Translations under genes and position numbers: made by a program
Assembly: GCF_000425845.1 (NCBI RefSeq)
Contig: NZ_KE384464.1
Location: 56,970-120,969 of the forward strand
Source of the DNA: Jeotgalicoccus psychrophilus DSM 19085
GTDB lineage: Bacteria > Bacillota > Bacilli > Staphylococcales > Salinicoccaceae
DNA: 64,000 nucleotides
Reading direction: 5' to 3'
Notes under the pieces: model-generated
What the model was told of the DNA's origin: nothing
The model's database searches: none
Seen by the model: only the letters and a program-made list of their open reading frames with translations
Shown here: one piece after another, positions 16,733 to 24,716 of the stretch
Layout of the letters: every line of letters begins with the position of its first letter
Position numbering within the stretch: position 1 is the stretch's first letter

Positions 16733-17544
16733 TTAGTGTCAAGGGAATCACTAAGAAATACGGCAGTAAAACAGTCGTAGATGACGTCTCAATTGATATA
16801 GAAAAAGGTAAGATTACTTCACTTATCGGACCGAACGGCGCCGGTAAAAGTACAGTCATTTCAATGATCACTCGTTTACTCGATAAAAATAGCGGAGAAG
16901 TTTTGCTTGAAGGCGATAATATTTTCACCCAGCCGCACGGTGAACTTGCGAAAAAGATTACGATTTTAAAACAGGCGAATCACCTGGAACTTAAAATTAC
17001 AGTAAGAGAATTAATTTCATTCGGACGTTTTCCTTATTCAAAAGGCAGATTGAATGATGAAGATGAACAAATCATCGACGAAGCAATCAGCTATATGGGA
17101 CTGAAGGAATTTGAAGACCGCTATATTGATGAACTGTCAGGCGGGCAGCGTCAGCGTGCGTATATCGCAATGACGATTGCACAGGACACGGAATATATTT
17201 TCCTCGATGAGCCGCTGAACAACCTCGATATGAAACACTCAGTACAGATTATGCAGATTTTACGCAGACTGTGCCGTGACAAAAATAAAACAATCATTAT
17301 CGTTATTCACGACATCAACTTTGCATCATGCTATTCGGATAATATCGTTGCACTGAAAGACGGTAAAATCGCAATCAGCGGGACTGCAAATGAAGTCATC
17401 ACTAAAGAAGTACTTGAAGGCATCTATGAAATGGAAATTAATATAGAATCAATTTGCGGACACAGAATTTGTTTCTACTTCGATGGGGTCATCGAAGGGG
17501 ATTCTTCAGAACTCGCAGCAAACTATTTAATCGGCAACGCGTAA
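16729..17544 (+). CDS. sstC: Siderophore ABC transporter ATPase SstC
   Basis: A 271-residue ABC ATPase. Walker A is GPNGAGKST (34-42), the signature is LSGGQRQRA, Walker B is YIFLDEPLNN, and the switch histidine is in VIHDINFA. It energises import through SstAB. AGGAGGAATCGTAC precedes ATG 16729, which overlaps the sstB stop. About 20 residues at the C-terminus (after EMEINIESICGHRICFYF) extend beyond the usual end of the nucleotide-binding domain. A 112-bp gap with a strong orphan ribosome site separates it from sstD. Confidence 0.92.
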   Translation: MISVKGITKKYGSKTVVDDVSIDIEKGKITSLIGPNGAGKSTVISMITRLLDKNSGEVLLEGDNIFTQPHGELAKKITILKQANHLELKITVRELISFGRFPYSKGRLNDEDEQIIDEAISYMGLKEFEDRYIDELSGGQRQRAYIAMTIAQDTEYIFLDEPLNNLDMKHSVQIMQILRRLCRDKNKTIIIVIHDINFASCYSDNIVALKDGKIAISGTANEVITKEVLEGIYEMEINIESICGHRICFYFDGVIEGDSSELAANYLIGNA

Positions 17545-17559
17545 CGACGCCTGTCATTA

Positions 17560-17617
17560 AAGGAGGTGAGGATCCGGCATTCGAATGTGTTTAGTAAGTA
17601 GCGCAGTATTTTTTTAG
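17560..17617 (+). other. Orphan strong ribosome site with possible 10-residue micro-ORF
   Basis: AAAGGAGGTGAG at 17559-17570 is nearly a perfect match to the 16S 3' end, yet no normal gene follows. ATG 17585 opens a 10-codon frame ending TAG at 17617, but the 14-nt spacing is long. The sstD gene has its own GAGGAG at 17641. It may be an upstream peptide or a translational standby site for the sstC-sstD junction. Confidence 0.35.
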
Positions 17618-17656
17618 CGGGGGCTGAAAAAACAATTAAGAGGAGAACAGAGAAAA

Positions 17657-18793
17657 ATGGAATTTAAAAAATTATACTTAATGCTCACTATGGCAGTAAT
17701 CCTAGTACTTGCTGCGTGCAGTGGCGGTTCAGAAGAAGATACATCAACAGAAGAAAATGCATCAGAGGAAACAGCAACGGAAGAAACAGCAGAAGAAGAG
17801 ACTGCTGAAGAAGACGCTTCTGAAGAAGAATCTGCAGATACAATTGCTTATGAAAACCAATTCGAAATCGGATCCGGCGAACGCGACGAAGAAGGCCAAG
17901 GAACACAAATCGATGAAACTGTAGAGCTTCCTAAAAACTCAGATAAAGTCGTAATTTTTGACCTTGGTGTCGCTTCAACATTTGCAGCGCTTGGCCTTGA
18001 AGAAAACATTATGGGACTGCCAAAAGGTGAAAACAATGCTTCACTTGGCAGTACTATTTCAGACGTATATGAATCAGACGAAGACTACGTAAACCTTGGT
18101 GGACTCAAAGAGCCGGACTATGAAGCATTAGCTGCTCTTGACCCTGAAATTGTTATGATTCACGGACGTCAGGCAAACTCAAACGTAGTAGGCGAGCTTG
18201 AAAAAGCTGCTCCAAACGCTGAAATTATTCACGTTGCAGCAGACAACTCAAACTACTTTGAGGATGTTAAAGAAATGACGATGTTTATCGGTGAAATGTA
18301 CGACGTGCAGGATAAAGCACAGGAACTTGTAGACGATTTAGATGCACAGCTTGCAGAAGTTAACGAAAAAGTTGCAGCTGCAGAATTACCAATGCTGTTC
18401 GTGCAGACTAACGGCGGAAACTTATCATTCCACGGTGTAGGCGGACGTTATGACTTCCTATACAACGATTTCGGATTCACTTCAGCAGGTGAACAGGAGG
18501 AGTCGGAAGAAACAACAGACAGCCACGGTAACGAAATCAGCTTCGAGTTTATCGCAGAAACTAATCCGGGACTTATTTTATTAATGGACCGCGGTGCAGC
18601 AGTATCTGAAGGCGAAGCAACATCAACAGATGTATTAGTTAATGAAGTAACTTCAGGCGTTGACGCAATTAAAAACGACAATGTTTATGAATTAAATCCT
18701 CAAAACTGGTACTTAAACGCAGGCGGTTACTTAACAGCATTAGCTCAAGTTGAAGAAATTAATGCAGCAGTAGACGCAGCAACAGCAGAATAA
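17657..18793 (+). CDS. sstD: Siderophore-binding lipoprotein SstD
   Basis: A 378-residue type III substrate-binding lipoprotein. The lipobox is LVLAAC with Cys21. Residues about 24-62 are an almost uninterrupted Glu/Thr/Ala stretch, an unusually acidic linker. The fold follows from about 65, with VVIFDLGVASTFAALGL, the domain-1 loop DPEIVMIHGRQ, a long connecting helix (about 210-245), and NDNVYELNPQNWYLNAGG at the end. It captures the ferric siderophore outside the membrane and hands it to SstAB. GAGGAG precedes the ATG at normal spacing. The low spacing to sstC places it in the same Fur-controlled operon. Confidence 0.9.
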   Translation: MEFKKLYLMLTMAVILVLAACSGGSEEDTSTEENASEETATEETAEEETAEEDASEEESADTIAYENQFEIGSGERDEEGQGTQIDETVELPKNSDKVVIFDLGVASTFAALGLEENIMGLPKGENNASLGSTISDVYESDEDYVNLGGLKEPDYEALAALDPEIVMIHGRQANSNVVGELEKAAPNAEIIHVAADNSNYFEDVKEMTMFIGEMYDVQDKAQELVDDLDAQLAEVNEKVAAAELPMLFVQTNGGNLSFHGVGGRYDFLYNDFGFTSAGEQEESEETTDSHGNEISFEFIAETNPGLILLMDRGAAVSEGEATSTDVLVNEVTSGVDAIKNDNVYELNPQNWYLNAGGYLTALAQVEEINAAVDAATAE

Positions 18794-18815
18794 TAATAGT
18801 ATGATATCTATAGAG

Positions 18816-18853
18816 AAGAAACCGGAAACCCTGATGGGTTTTCGGTTTCTTTT
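18816..18853 (+). terminator. Rho-independent terminator of sstABCD
   Basis: AGAAACCGGAAACCC (18816-18830) pairs with GGGTTTTCGGTTTCT (18835-18850), with one bulge, followed by TTT. Confidence 0.9.
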
Positions 18854-18888
18854 GATTATAGTTGGAAATAGAGGGGGAGTGTAGGAAA

Positions 18889-18973
18889 TCTTGCGTGCAA
18901 AGGAGTTATGCCCCTCTGCCTGTGAACAGATCTTGCGAGCAAAGGAGTTATGTTCCTCTACCTGTGACGGAAA
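18889..18973. repeat. Two-copy tandem repeat, 42-bp period
   Basis: TCTTGCGTGCAAAGGAGTTA at 18889 recurs as TCTTGCGAGCAAAGGAGTTA at 18931, and CCTCTGCCTGTGA recurs as CCTCTACCTGTGA, always 42 bp apart. It lies between the sstD terminator and convergent murB. The rest of 18974-19101 shows no gene; open frames here are incidental. Confidence 0.75.
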
Positions 18974-19101
18974 ATTTTACCTCTGCTGCGTCATTGCGGC
19001 GTTTACAACCCGCCCCACTCCCCGCAGTAGCCAAAAACGCAAGAAAACACAAAAAAACGGCGAACATTATATCCGTCGGCCGTCATAATCAATATATAAT
19101 T

Positions 19102-20025
19102 CTATTTCTCTAACTTATCTCCAATAATACGGACTTCGCGGTGCAGCACGACGCCGAATCGTTCCTGTATTGTGTCCTGTACGTGATGTATCAGTTCTTC
19201 GTAATCGCTGGCGGTGCCGTCGTCGACGTTAACCATAAATCCTGCGTGCTTCTTTGATACTTCAACGCCGCCGATGCGGTGGCCCTGCAAGCCCGCATCC
19301 TGAATCAGCTTGCCTGCGAAGTTGCCGGGCGGGCGCTGGAATACGCTGCCGCATGACGGATATTCCAATGGCTGCTTTGTTTCGCGTTTTTCTGTCAAAT
19401 CGTCCATCACAGCTTTAATGTCTGCATAGTCTTTATCAGCAGATAATTCAAACTCAGCAGAGACGACAACGAGGTGTTCTGTCTGAACACGGCTTGTACG
19501 ATAGCCAAGTTCTAATTCATCGAGTGTCAGCGTAACGAAATCGCCCATTTCGTTAATGGCAGTGACGTGCTTCAGACAATCTTTGACTTCGCCGCCGTAT
19601 GCGCCTGCGTTCATGTAAACCGCGCCGCCGACAGAACCCGGTATACCGCATGCAAATTCAAGCCCTGACAGCCCATGCTGCAGTGCGGTTTGTGATGCAT
19701 CGATAATCGCCGCTCCGCTTTCTGCGATCAATGTATTATCCGTTACTGTAATATCATTTAACTCCAATAGGCTGACGACGATACCGCGTATGCCACCGTC
19801 ACGAATAATAATATTCGAGCCGTTGCCGAGATATGTCACGGGGAGGTTATGTTCTTTAGCAAATTTAATAACTGCTGCCGTATCTTCAATCGTTCCGGCT
19901 TCGACATATATATCCGCCGCTCCGCCTGTTTCTGTATAAGTATATTTATATAATTGTTCATCTGTTTTAATGATTGATGAATTTAATATATTTTTAAGCT
20001 CCTGGTTAAGCTGTAAGTTATTCAA
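19102..20025 (-). CDS. murB: UDP-N-acetylenolpyruvoylglucosamine reductase
   Basis: A 307-residue FAD enzyme that makes UDP-MurNAc for peptidoglycan. The FAD domain shows [24 protein letters not shown] and the long [26 protein letters not shown] region. The C-terminal domain has [10 protein letters not shown] with the proton-donating serine, and HAGFMVN; it is the short type IIb form without the Tyr loop. The start is TTG 20025, with GAGGA 8 nt upstream on the minus strand and no in-frame ATG nearby. It is divergent from the EMYY lipoprotein gene; a 9-bp inverted repeat lies between them. It is a single-gene unit, as in Staphylococcus, where murB also sits by sst. Confidence 0.93.
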   Translation of the reverse strand: MNNLQLNQELKNILNSSIIKTDEQLYKYTYTETGGAADIYVEAGTIEDTAAVIKFAKEHNLPVTYLGNGSNIIIRDGGIRGIVVSLLELNDITVTDNTLIAESGAAIIDASQTALQHGLSGLEFACGIPGSVGGAVYMNAGAYGGEVKDCLKHVTAINEMGDFVTLTLDELELGYRTSRVQTEHLVVVSAEFELSADKDYADIKAVMDDLTEKRETKQPLEYPSCGSVFQRPPGNFAGKLIQDAGLQGHRIGGVEVSKKHAGFMVNVDDGTASDYEELIHHVQDTIQERFGVVLHREVRIIGDKLEK

Positions 20026-20062
20026 ATCAATGTTCCTCTCAAATCATACTTATTTATATTAT

Positions 20063-20108
20063 AGTTTAAATAGAGAAAAATTTAAACTCACATAAATTAT
20101 GATATAAT
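20063..20108. promoter_or_regulatory. 9-bp inverted repeat and extended -10 between murB and the lipoprotein gene
   Basis: AGTTTAAAT (20063-20071) and ATTTAAACT (20080-20088) are a perfect inverted repeat with an 8-bp spacer. TGATATAAT (20100-20108) is an extended -10 for the plus-strand gene, and TTTAAA at 20081-20086 is a possible -35 inside the repeat. This is a candidate operator for one or both genes; no regulator can be named. Confidence 0.45.
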
Positions 20109-20156
20109 GTACCATATTATAAATAAAGTAAATTATTCATAAAGCGAGGTTCTTAT

Positions 20157-21053
20157 ATGAATGACAAATCGCTGATATTACGCCCGTTCGGTCTGCTGCT
20201 CGTTCTGCTGCTGGCAGCCTGCGGAAACAATTTGAAAGCTGATTTACATACTTATGAAGAAAGTACAAAACAGCTGATCAGCCTTAATAATGAATTTAAT
20301 AGCACTGTTAATAATATGAATTTCGATAAACTTCAGGCAATGTACTACGCAGATGAAGAGGTGGATATTGAATATCTGCAGAATTTAAAAACGGAAGTCG
20401 ATGAAAATCTCGTGCCCATTACAGACAGCCTCTCTGAAGAGCTGGATAATATCGAAGTAACAAACAGCGAACTCGAGGAAGTACACAGAATTATAAGTGA
20501 GAGCATCAGCGTAAAGCAGGATTTTACATCTCAGATGTCTTCATTTTTAGACTCCTATGTACTGTCAATTGACTCTAATTCACAGCTCGTCTCGCTGAGC
20601 CAGTCGTTTATTACGCATCAGGAAGAGCGCGACAACATTATTGAATCAGCTGAAAGTCCTGAGGAAATCGATGAGATTAACCAGCTGATTGAAGTAATCA
20701 ATGCTAACAGTGAAGGCCTCGATGAACATTCTACTGAATTCCATAATAAAAAAAGCGTGGAAGAAAAAGAGCAGTATGCCAACGAGATTCTATTACCGAT
20801 GCTGGATGATCATATTGCAGCACTGAACGCACTGAACATATCGACGGATAAAGCAACTCGTGCACGTACGATTTCACTCGAGATGCATTATAATTACCGC
20901 ACGTATTTTGAAGAACGTAAAAAAGTGATGGGTTCTGTTGAAAACCTGCAGGAAGTATCATTGCAAAATGTGCTGCCCCTCGTTGAAACAGCAGCGACAC
21001 TCGACAGCCAGTATGAAGAAGCACTTGAAAACCAAAAAAATGAGGCCCGCTAG
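20157..21053 (+). CDS. EMYY-motif-type lipoprotein
   Basis: A 298-residue lipoprotein. The signal peptide ends in LLAAC with Cys22 as the lipid site. The remainder is helical and acidic with heptad-like patterns (about 30-120 and 170-295), suggesting an extended coiled-coil. The segment SLEMHYNYRTYFEERK near residue 245 corresponds to the EMYY motif of a Staphylococcaceae lipoprotein family also encoded beside murB; here the motif reads EMHY. The function of the family is not known. GCGAGG precedes ATG 20157. The last codons overlap a bidirectional terminator, and the gene converges with the next one at a 5-bp gap. Confidence 0.75.
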   Translation: MNDKSLILRPFGLLLVLLLAACGNNLKADLHTYEESTKQLISLNNEFNSTVNNMNFDKLQAMYYADEEVDIEYLQNLKTEVDENLVPITDSLSEELDNIEVTNSELEEVHRIISESISVKQDFTSQMSSFLDSYVLSIDSNSQLVSLSQSFITHQEERDNIIESAESPEEIDEINQLIEVINANSEGLDEHSTEFHNKKSVEEKEQYANEILLPMLDDHIAALNALNISTDKATRARTISLEMHYNYRTYFEERKKVMGSVENLQEVSLQNVLPLVETAATLDSQYEEALENQKNEAR

Positions 21054-21068
21054 GAGTCTCATTTTTTT
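21034..21068. terminator. Bidirectional terminator overlapping both gene ends
   Basis: AAAAAAATGAG at 21034-21044 and CTCATTTTTTT at 21058-21068 frame a GC-containing stem, so the hairpin is followed by a T run on either strand. It includes the last codons of the lipoprotein gene and the stop codon of the minus-strand gene. Confidence 0.75.
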
Positions 21069-21310
21069 ACATTGTTGCCTATGTCTTTACCAGTCTGCAT
21101 ATTATGCAGAGGATGCTGCGGATCTTTTTCGATTTTTGAAATCATTACATTTCTTAAAATTACAGTAATAAGCCAAAATGCAAAGACTGCTAGCAATATC
21201 CAGGACATTAAATTGTTGTTGTCAAAGTCTAAAAAGAAAAGTACAACGACGATAAACAGAATCGCATTAAGCGAGTCAAGGAATGTCCAGCGTTTTAATT
21301 TTTTAGTCAT
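21059..21310 (-). CDS. Small membrane protein, unknown function
   Basis: An 83-residue protein with two predicted membrane helices (about 10-28 and 33-52) joined by DFDNNN, then a soluble charged tail EKDPQHPLHNMQTGKDIGNN. The start ATG 21310 has GGAGG about 6 nt upstream on the minus strand. It converges with the EMYY lipoprotein gene and shares its terminator. I do not recognise the family beyond its similarity in shape to small hypothetical proteins of staphylococci. Confidence 0.65.
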   Translation of the reverse strand: MTKKLKRWTFLDSLNAILFIVVVLFFLDFDNNNLMSWILLAVFAFWLITVILRNVMISKIEKDPQHPLHNMQTGKDIGNNVKK

Positions 21311-21415
21311 AATTAATCCTCCAGTACAGTTGCATTATATCATATGTTTTTAAACTGATTTGCTATATTTTTAAATAAGTGATAAATTATATAAAGTTAT
21401 GAAAGGTGTGATGAA

Positions 21416-21736
21416 ATGTTAACTAAAATAACCAGTATAGATGCATTTCAAAATCTAATTAAAAATAAAACTGAATTCTATTTTTTAAAACACAGTAACA
21501 CTTGTCCGATATCTGCATCGGCTTTTGAAGAATTTCAAAAGTTCCATTATGAAAGAGACATGGACGGCTATTATTTAATCGTCCAGGATCATCGCGACCT
21601 ATCTAACTATATCTCTGAAACTTACGATATAAAGCATGAATCGCCGCAGGCATTTTACTTCTCCAAAGGAAACGTGAAGTGGCACGATTCACACGGTAAA
21701 ATTACATTAAGCACTCTGTCGAGTGTAGAAGATTAA
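21416..21736 (+). CDS. brxC: Bacilliredoxin-type protein YtxJ/BrxC
   Basis: A 106-residue thioredoxin-fold protein. KHSNTCPIS (Cys30) is the monothiol signature of YtxJ/BrxC, and PQAFYFSKG is the cis-Pro region. In Bacillus and Staphylococcus it reverses bacillithiol mixed disulfides on proteins after oxidative stress. GAAAGGTGTG precedes ATG 21416. It is a single-gene unit between two short gaps and shares its terminator with the convergent GGDEF gene. Confidence 0.82.
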   Translation: MLTKITSIDAFQNLIKNKTEFYFLKHSNTCPISASAFEEFQKFHYERDMDGYYLIVQDHRDLSNYISETYDIKHESPQAFYFSKGNVKWHDSHGKITLSTLSSVED

Positions 21737-21766
21737 AAAAAAACGAGCCGGGGCTCGTTTTTTTAT
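21734..21766. terminator. Bidirectional terminator between brxC and the GGDEF gene
   Basis: AAAAAAAAACGAGCC pairs with GGCTCGTTTTTTT across a GG centre, so the stem has a T run on either strand. It serves both convergent genes. Confidence 0.9.
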
Positions 21767-22815
21767 TATCCGATTGGGGCAAACATTACTCTGTTTTGTC
21801 CCAGTTTTTTCGCTTCAAACAATGCGCCTTCCGCTTCTTTTAACAAATCGCGTTTCGTCGCACCGGTTGTATCTTTGTATCCGACACCGACTGAGACAGT
21901 CGCATTGACCGTATCGATTTCGTTGATGTGGAATTTCGAATATTCGACGCTGTTGCGTATTGCTTCACCGAGGCGGACGGTTTTATCGAATGAAAGGTTT
22001 GGAATAATCATCGCAAACTCTTCGCCGCTGTTTCTGAACAGATGACCGCCTGTCGGCACGTAATTTTTTAACAGCGATGCCATCTGGCGGATAATTTTAT
22101 CGCCGGAATCGTAACTGTGCTTGTCATTATACGATTTAAAACTATCGATATCGATTAGCAGAAGACTGAGCGTGTCGTCATTTTCAAAATGATCATCGAC
22201 TAATTTGTCGAGCGATTTAACATTGCCGAGCTGTGTTAAGTGGTCGATAAATTCATCATCATCGATACGTTTGTTTAATCTGTATATCGTATTAATATCT
22301 TCATACATCATATGTGCAACAAATATAATCAGCGATGTTACAACGAGTAGTATTATACCCGTCATTAATGATATATTGTAGAAGAATTGGTTCAAGACAA
22401 TCATATATAAAGAAGTGAAGATAATATTCGTCACAACTAAATTCGCATTCGTAATTTTACGCATAAATGGCACGACCATTAGAAACAGCATGTACAGCGC
22501 TAAAAACACGATATAGACTGAGGTACTGTGTTCAAAAATAAAGTGATAGAAAAAATATACGACAGCAGCTGACATCAGTCCGTAGTAAAATTTATTATAT
22601 GCTGCAAGAATTAACAGCGGAATAAAAAACAGTGAAAATTCGCCCTGTGATGTGCTGAATGGTACGAGCAGTGACAAAATTGACAATGTTGTCATTAAGA
22701 GTGACTGAAACAAGCCTGTTTCCACAATCTTTTTTTCTTCGAAAAATTGAATACGGTAAAAGAGGTAGATACCGCTTATAATCAATGCGATATTTAAAAG
22801 GAAATCAATAAACAT
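21766..22815 (-). CDS. gdpS: GdpS-like membrane GGDEF-domain protein
   Basis: A 349-residue protein with six predicted membrane helices (about 3-165) and a C-terminal GGDEF domain. This is the layout of GdpS, the single conserved GGDEF protein of staphylococci, which affects biofilm and protein A expression apparently without making c-di-GMP. Here the signature loop reads NSGEEF, not GG(D/E)EF, and the substrate loop NDKHSYDSGD lacks the usual G-H pair, so diguanylate cyclase activity is doubtful. LLLIDIDSFK keeps the metal-binding Asp. I place the start at ATG 22815 with AGGAGG 6 nt upstream on the minus strand; the frame extends 36 bp further but without a ribosome site. Divergent from tagO. 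Confidence 0.85.
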   Translation of the reverse strand: MFIDFLLNIALIISGIYLFYRIQFFEEKKIVETGLFQSLLMTTLSILSLLVPFSTSQGEFSLFFIPLLILAAYNKFYYGLMSAAVVYFFYHFIFEHSTSVYIVFLALYMLFLMVVPFMRKITNANLVVTNIIFTSLYMIVLNQFFYNISLMTGIILLVVTSLIIFVAHMMYEDINTIYRLNKRIDDDEFIDHLTQLGNVKSLDKLVDDHFENDDTLSLLLIDIDSFKSYNDKHSYDSGDKIIRQMASLLKNYVPTGGHLFRNSGEEFAMIIPNLSFDKTVRLGEAIRNSVEYSKFHINEIDTVNATVSVGVGYKDTTGATKRDLLKEAEGALFEAKKLGQNRVMFAPIG

Positions 22816-22911
22816 GGCGCGCCTCCTGACCGGATGAATTAATATCTTCATTATACAATGATTTATTCATTAAGGAAAATTATCATTTGATTCTTTAAAA
22901 AGGAAACTTTT

Positions 22912-22929
22912 TATACCAAATATGGTATA
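22912..22929. promoter_or_regulatory. 18-bp perfect palindrome upstream of tagO
   Basis: TATACCA-AATA-TGGTATA is a perfect inverted repeat located 31 bp before the tagO start in the divergent gdpS-tagO region. TTGATT at 22887-22892 may be a -35, which would put the palindrome over the -10 and start site. It looks like an operator; the regulator is unknown. Confidence 0.5.
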
Positions 22930-22959
22930 TTTAATTGGATTAAAAATACGGGTGAGAAT

Positions 22960-24009
22960 ATGTATACTTTATTTATTTTATGTATATCGTTCGCGATATC
23001 TTTATTAATAGTGCCGCTTTTTATATACCTTGCGAAACGTTTCGGGTTTGTAGACTATCCAAACTACCGCAAAGTGCATAAGGTGCCGATGCCTTATCTC
23101 GGCGGCGTGGCAATATTGCTGAGTTTCACTATTGTAACGCTGTTTGCTCAGCCGGTTGAAACTGAATATAAACCGATTATTATCGGTGCAGCGGTTATCT
23201 GCCTGATTGGTCTGATCGATGACAAGTATGATCTGAAGCCGTTTATTAAATTTCTCGGCCAGCTCGTTGCCATCGCAGTGCCGATTTCTTACGGTATTGT
23301 AATCGATACGATTACGCCGTTCGGTTTTGAAATCAACTTTGGTGTCTTTTCCATACTGGTCACTGTTATTTGGCTTGCAGCGATTATTAACGCGATAAAC
23401 CTGATCGACGGCCTCGATGGTCTGGCTACCGGAGTAGTGATTATTGCACTGGCGAGTATCGCAATTATTACAATCTTCCAGCAGAATATCTTCGTTATGA
23501 TGCTCTGTGTTATTTTACTCGGCGCATGTCTCGGATTTCTGCCGTACAATTTTCACCCTGCAAAAATTTTTCTCGGTGATAACGGAGCGATGATGCTCGG
23601 CTATATTATCGGTGTACTGTCGATTATCGGCTTTAAAAACATTACGTTTATATCGCTGTTTTTCCCGATTATTATACTCGGCGTGCCCTTTATGGATATA
23701 TTTTTCGCGGCAATCCGGCGGTACAGGGAAGGTGTGTCCGTAATGCGGGCAGATAAAAACCACCTGCATCACAGAGTGCAGCAGCTTGGGTTCTCCCACA
23801 GGGAGACCGTTGTGCTGATTTACTTTATTGCCCTCTTGTTTGCAATCGGCGGTGTGATTATGTATCTCGCAACCGTTCCAGGTGCGGTAATCATCGGCAT
23901 TCTGCTGCTGTTTACTATGAACATTGTCGTCGAAGCGACAAATCTGATCGGTTCAAACCGGCGTCCGGTGTTGAACTTTTTCCAGAAAGTATTTAATAAA
24001 ATTCCATAA
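22960..24009 (+). CDS. tagO: Undecaprenyl-phosphate GlcNAc-1-phosphate transferase TagO/TarO
   Basis: A 349-residue polytopic enzyme (about eleven helices) that starts wall teichoic acid synthesis by moving GlcNAc-1-P from UDP-GlcNAc to undecaprenyl phosphate. The family motifs are DDKYDLKP (Mg-binding aspartates), NAINLIDGLDGLATG, FLGDNGAMMLGY and the cytoplasmic HLHHRVQQLG histidine motif. GGGTGAGAAT precedes ATG 22960. A perfect palindrome lies just upstream. The stop codon abuts the stop of the convergent YigZ-family gene with no gap and no visible terminator. Confidence 0.93.
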   Translation: MYTLFILCISFAISLLIVPLFIYLAKRFGFVDYPNYRKVHKVPMPYLGGVAILLSFTIVTLFAQPVETEYKPIIIGAAVICLIGLIDDKYDLKPFIKFLGQLVAIAVPISYGIVIDTITPFGFEINFGVFSILVTVIWLAAIINAINLIDGLDGLATGVVIIALASIAIITIFQQNIFVMMLCVILLGACLGFLPYNFHPAKIFLGDNGAMMLGYIIGVLSIIGFKNITFISLFFPIIILGVPFMDIFFAAIRRYREGVSVMRADKNHLHHRVQQLGFSHRETVVLIYFIALLFAIGGVIMYLATVPGAVIIGILLLFTMNIVVEATNLIGSNRRPVLNFFQKVFNKIP

Positions 24010-24639
24010 TCAGACTTTTTCTTCAGCGATAATAATATCGCCTGCTTCATAATAGAAACTGTTGCTGGTAATTTCTCTTAAGGTGTTGACGATTTCGTCA
24101 GCGCCTTTTTCTTTAACGTGAATGACGTAGCTCACTTTATCAGTGTAATCCTGAGAGACGATGGACGCATCAGTCGTACCGAGGAAATGTTCAAACTTGC
24201 TTGTAAAAGTGTAGTCGAGCGTAACAGTCAGCGGTATCACCGGGACTTCAACAGCCCTGCCGGCTTCCTGGACCGCACTCGATGCCCCTTGTGAATACGC
24301 GCGGATTAAGCCGCCGGCACCAAGTTTAATTCCGCCGTAGTAACGCGTAACGACAACTGTAACATTATAGAGCTCTTCTTTTTTCAGCACTTCCAGTATC
24401 GGCACACCAGCTGTACCCTGAGGCTCACCGTCATCGTCCGCCTTTTGAATCAGCGCACTCTTACCGACGATATAGGCGCTGCAATTATGCGTGGCAGCTT
24501 TATGCTCTTTCTTTATATCAGCGATGAATGCCTTCGCTTCTTCTTCTGATTCAGTCCGTTTTATAAACGATAAAAACCGGGACTTTTTAATAACGATTTT
24601 TGTTTTTGCACTTTTGTAATTCATGTATTTTTGTTCCAT
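24010..24639 (-). CDS. YigZ/IMPACT-family protein
   Basis: A 209-residue protein of the YigZ (UPF0029/IMPACT) family. The N-terminal domain has the signature KSRFLSFIKR, NCSAYIVG, DDDGEPQGTAG and VVTRYYGGIKLGAGGLIRAYS. The C-terminal domain (about 135-205) is the ferredoxin-like DUF1949 type. A nucleic-acid or ribosome-related role is suspected for the family but is not settled. The start ATG 24639 has GAGGTG 5 nt upstream on the minus strand. It converges with tagO with zero intergenic bases. Confidence 0.88.
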   Translation of the reverse strand: MEQKYMNYKSAKTKIVIKKSRFLSFIKRTESEEEAKAFIADIKKEHKAATHNCSAYIVGKSALIQKADDDGEPQGTAGVPILEVLKKEELYNVTVVVTRYYGGIKLGAGGLIRAYSQGASSAVQEAGRAVEVPVIPLTVTLDYTFTSKFEHFLGTTDASIVSQDYTDKVSYVIHVKEKGADEIVNTLREITSNSFYYEAGDIIIAEEKV

Positions 24640-24716
24640 ACAAACACCTCAATAATAGTTTATCATATGTCTGATATGTAGTAGAATAGTTACGAGATGA
24701 ATTGGAGGAGACGCAT

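Noticed and set aside
18862-19113. 83-residue plus-strand frame after sstD
   Set aside because: Covers the two-copy repeat and unrelated sequence up to murB; no ribosome site and no family features.
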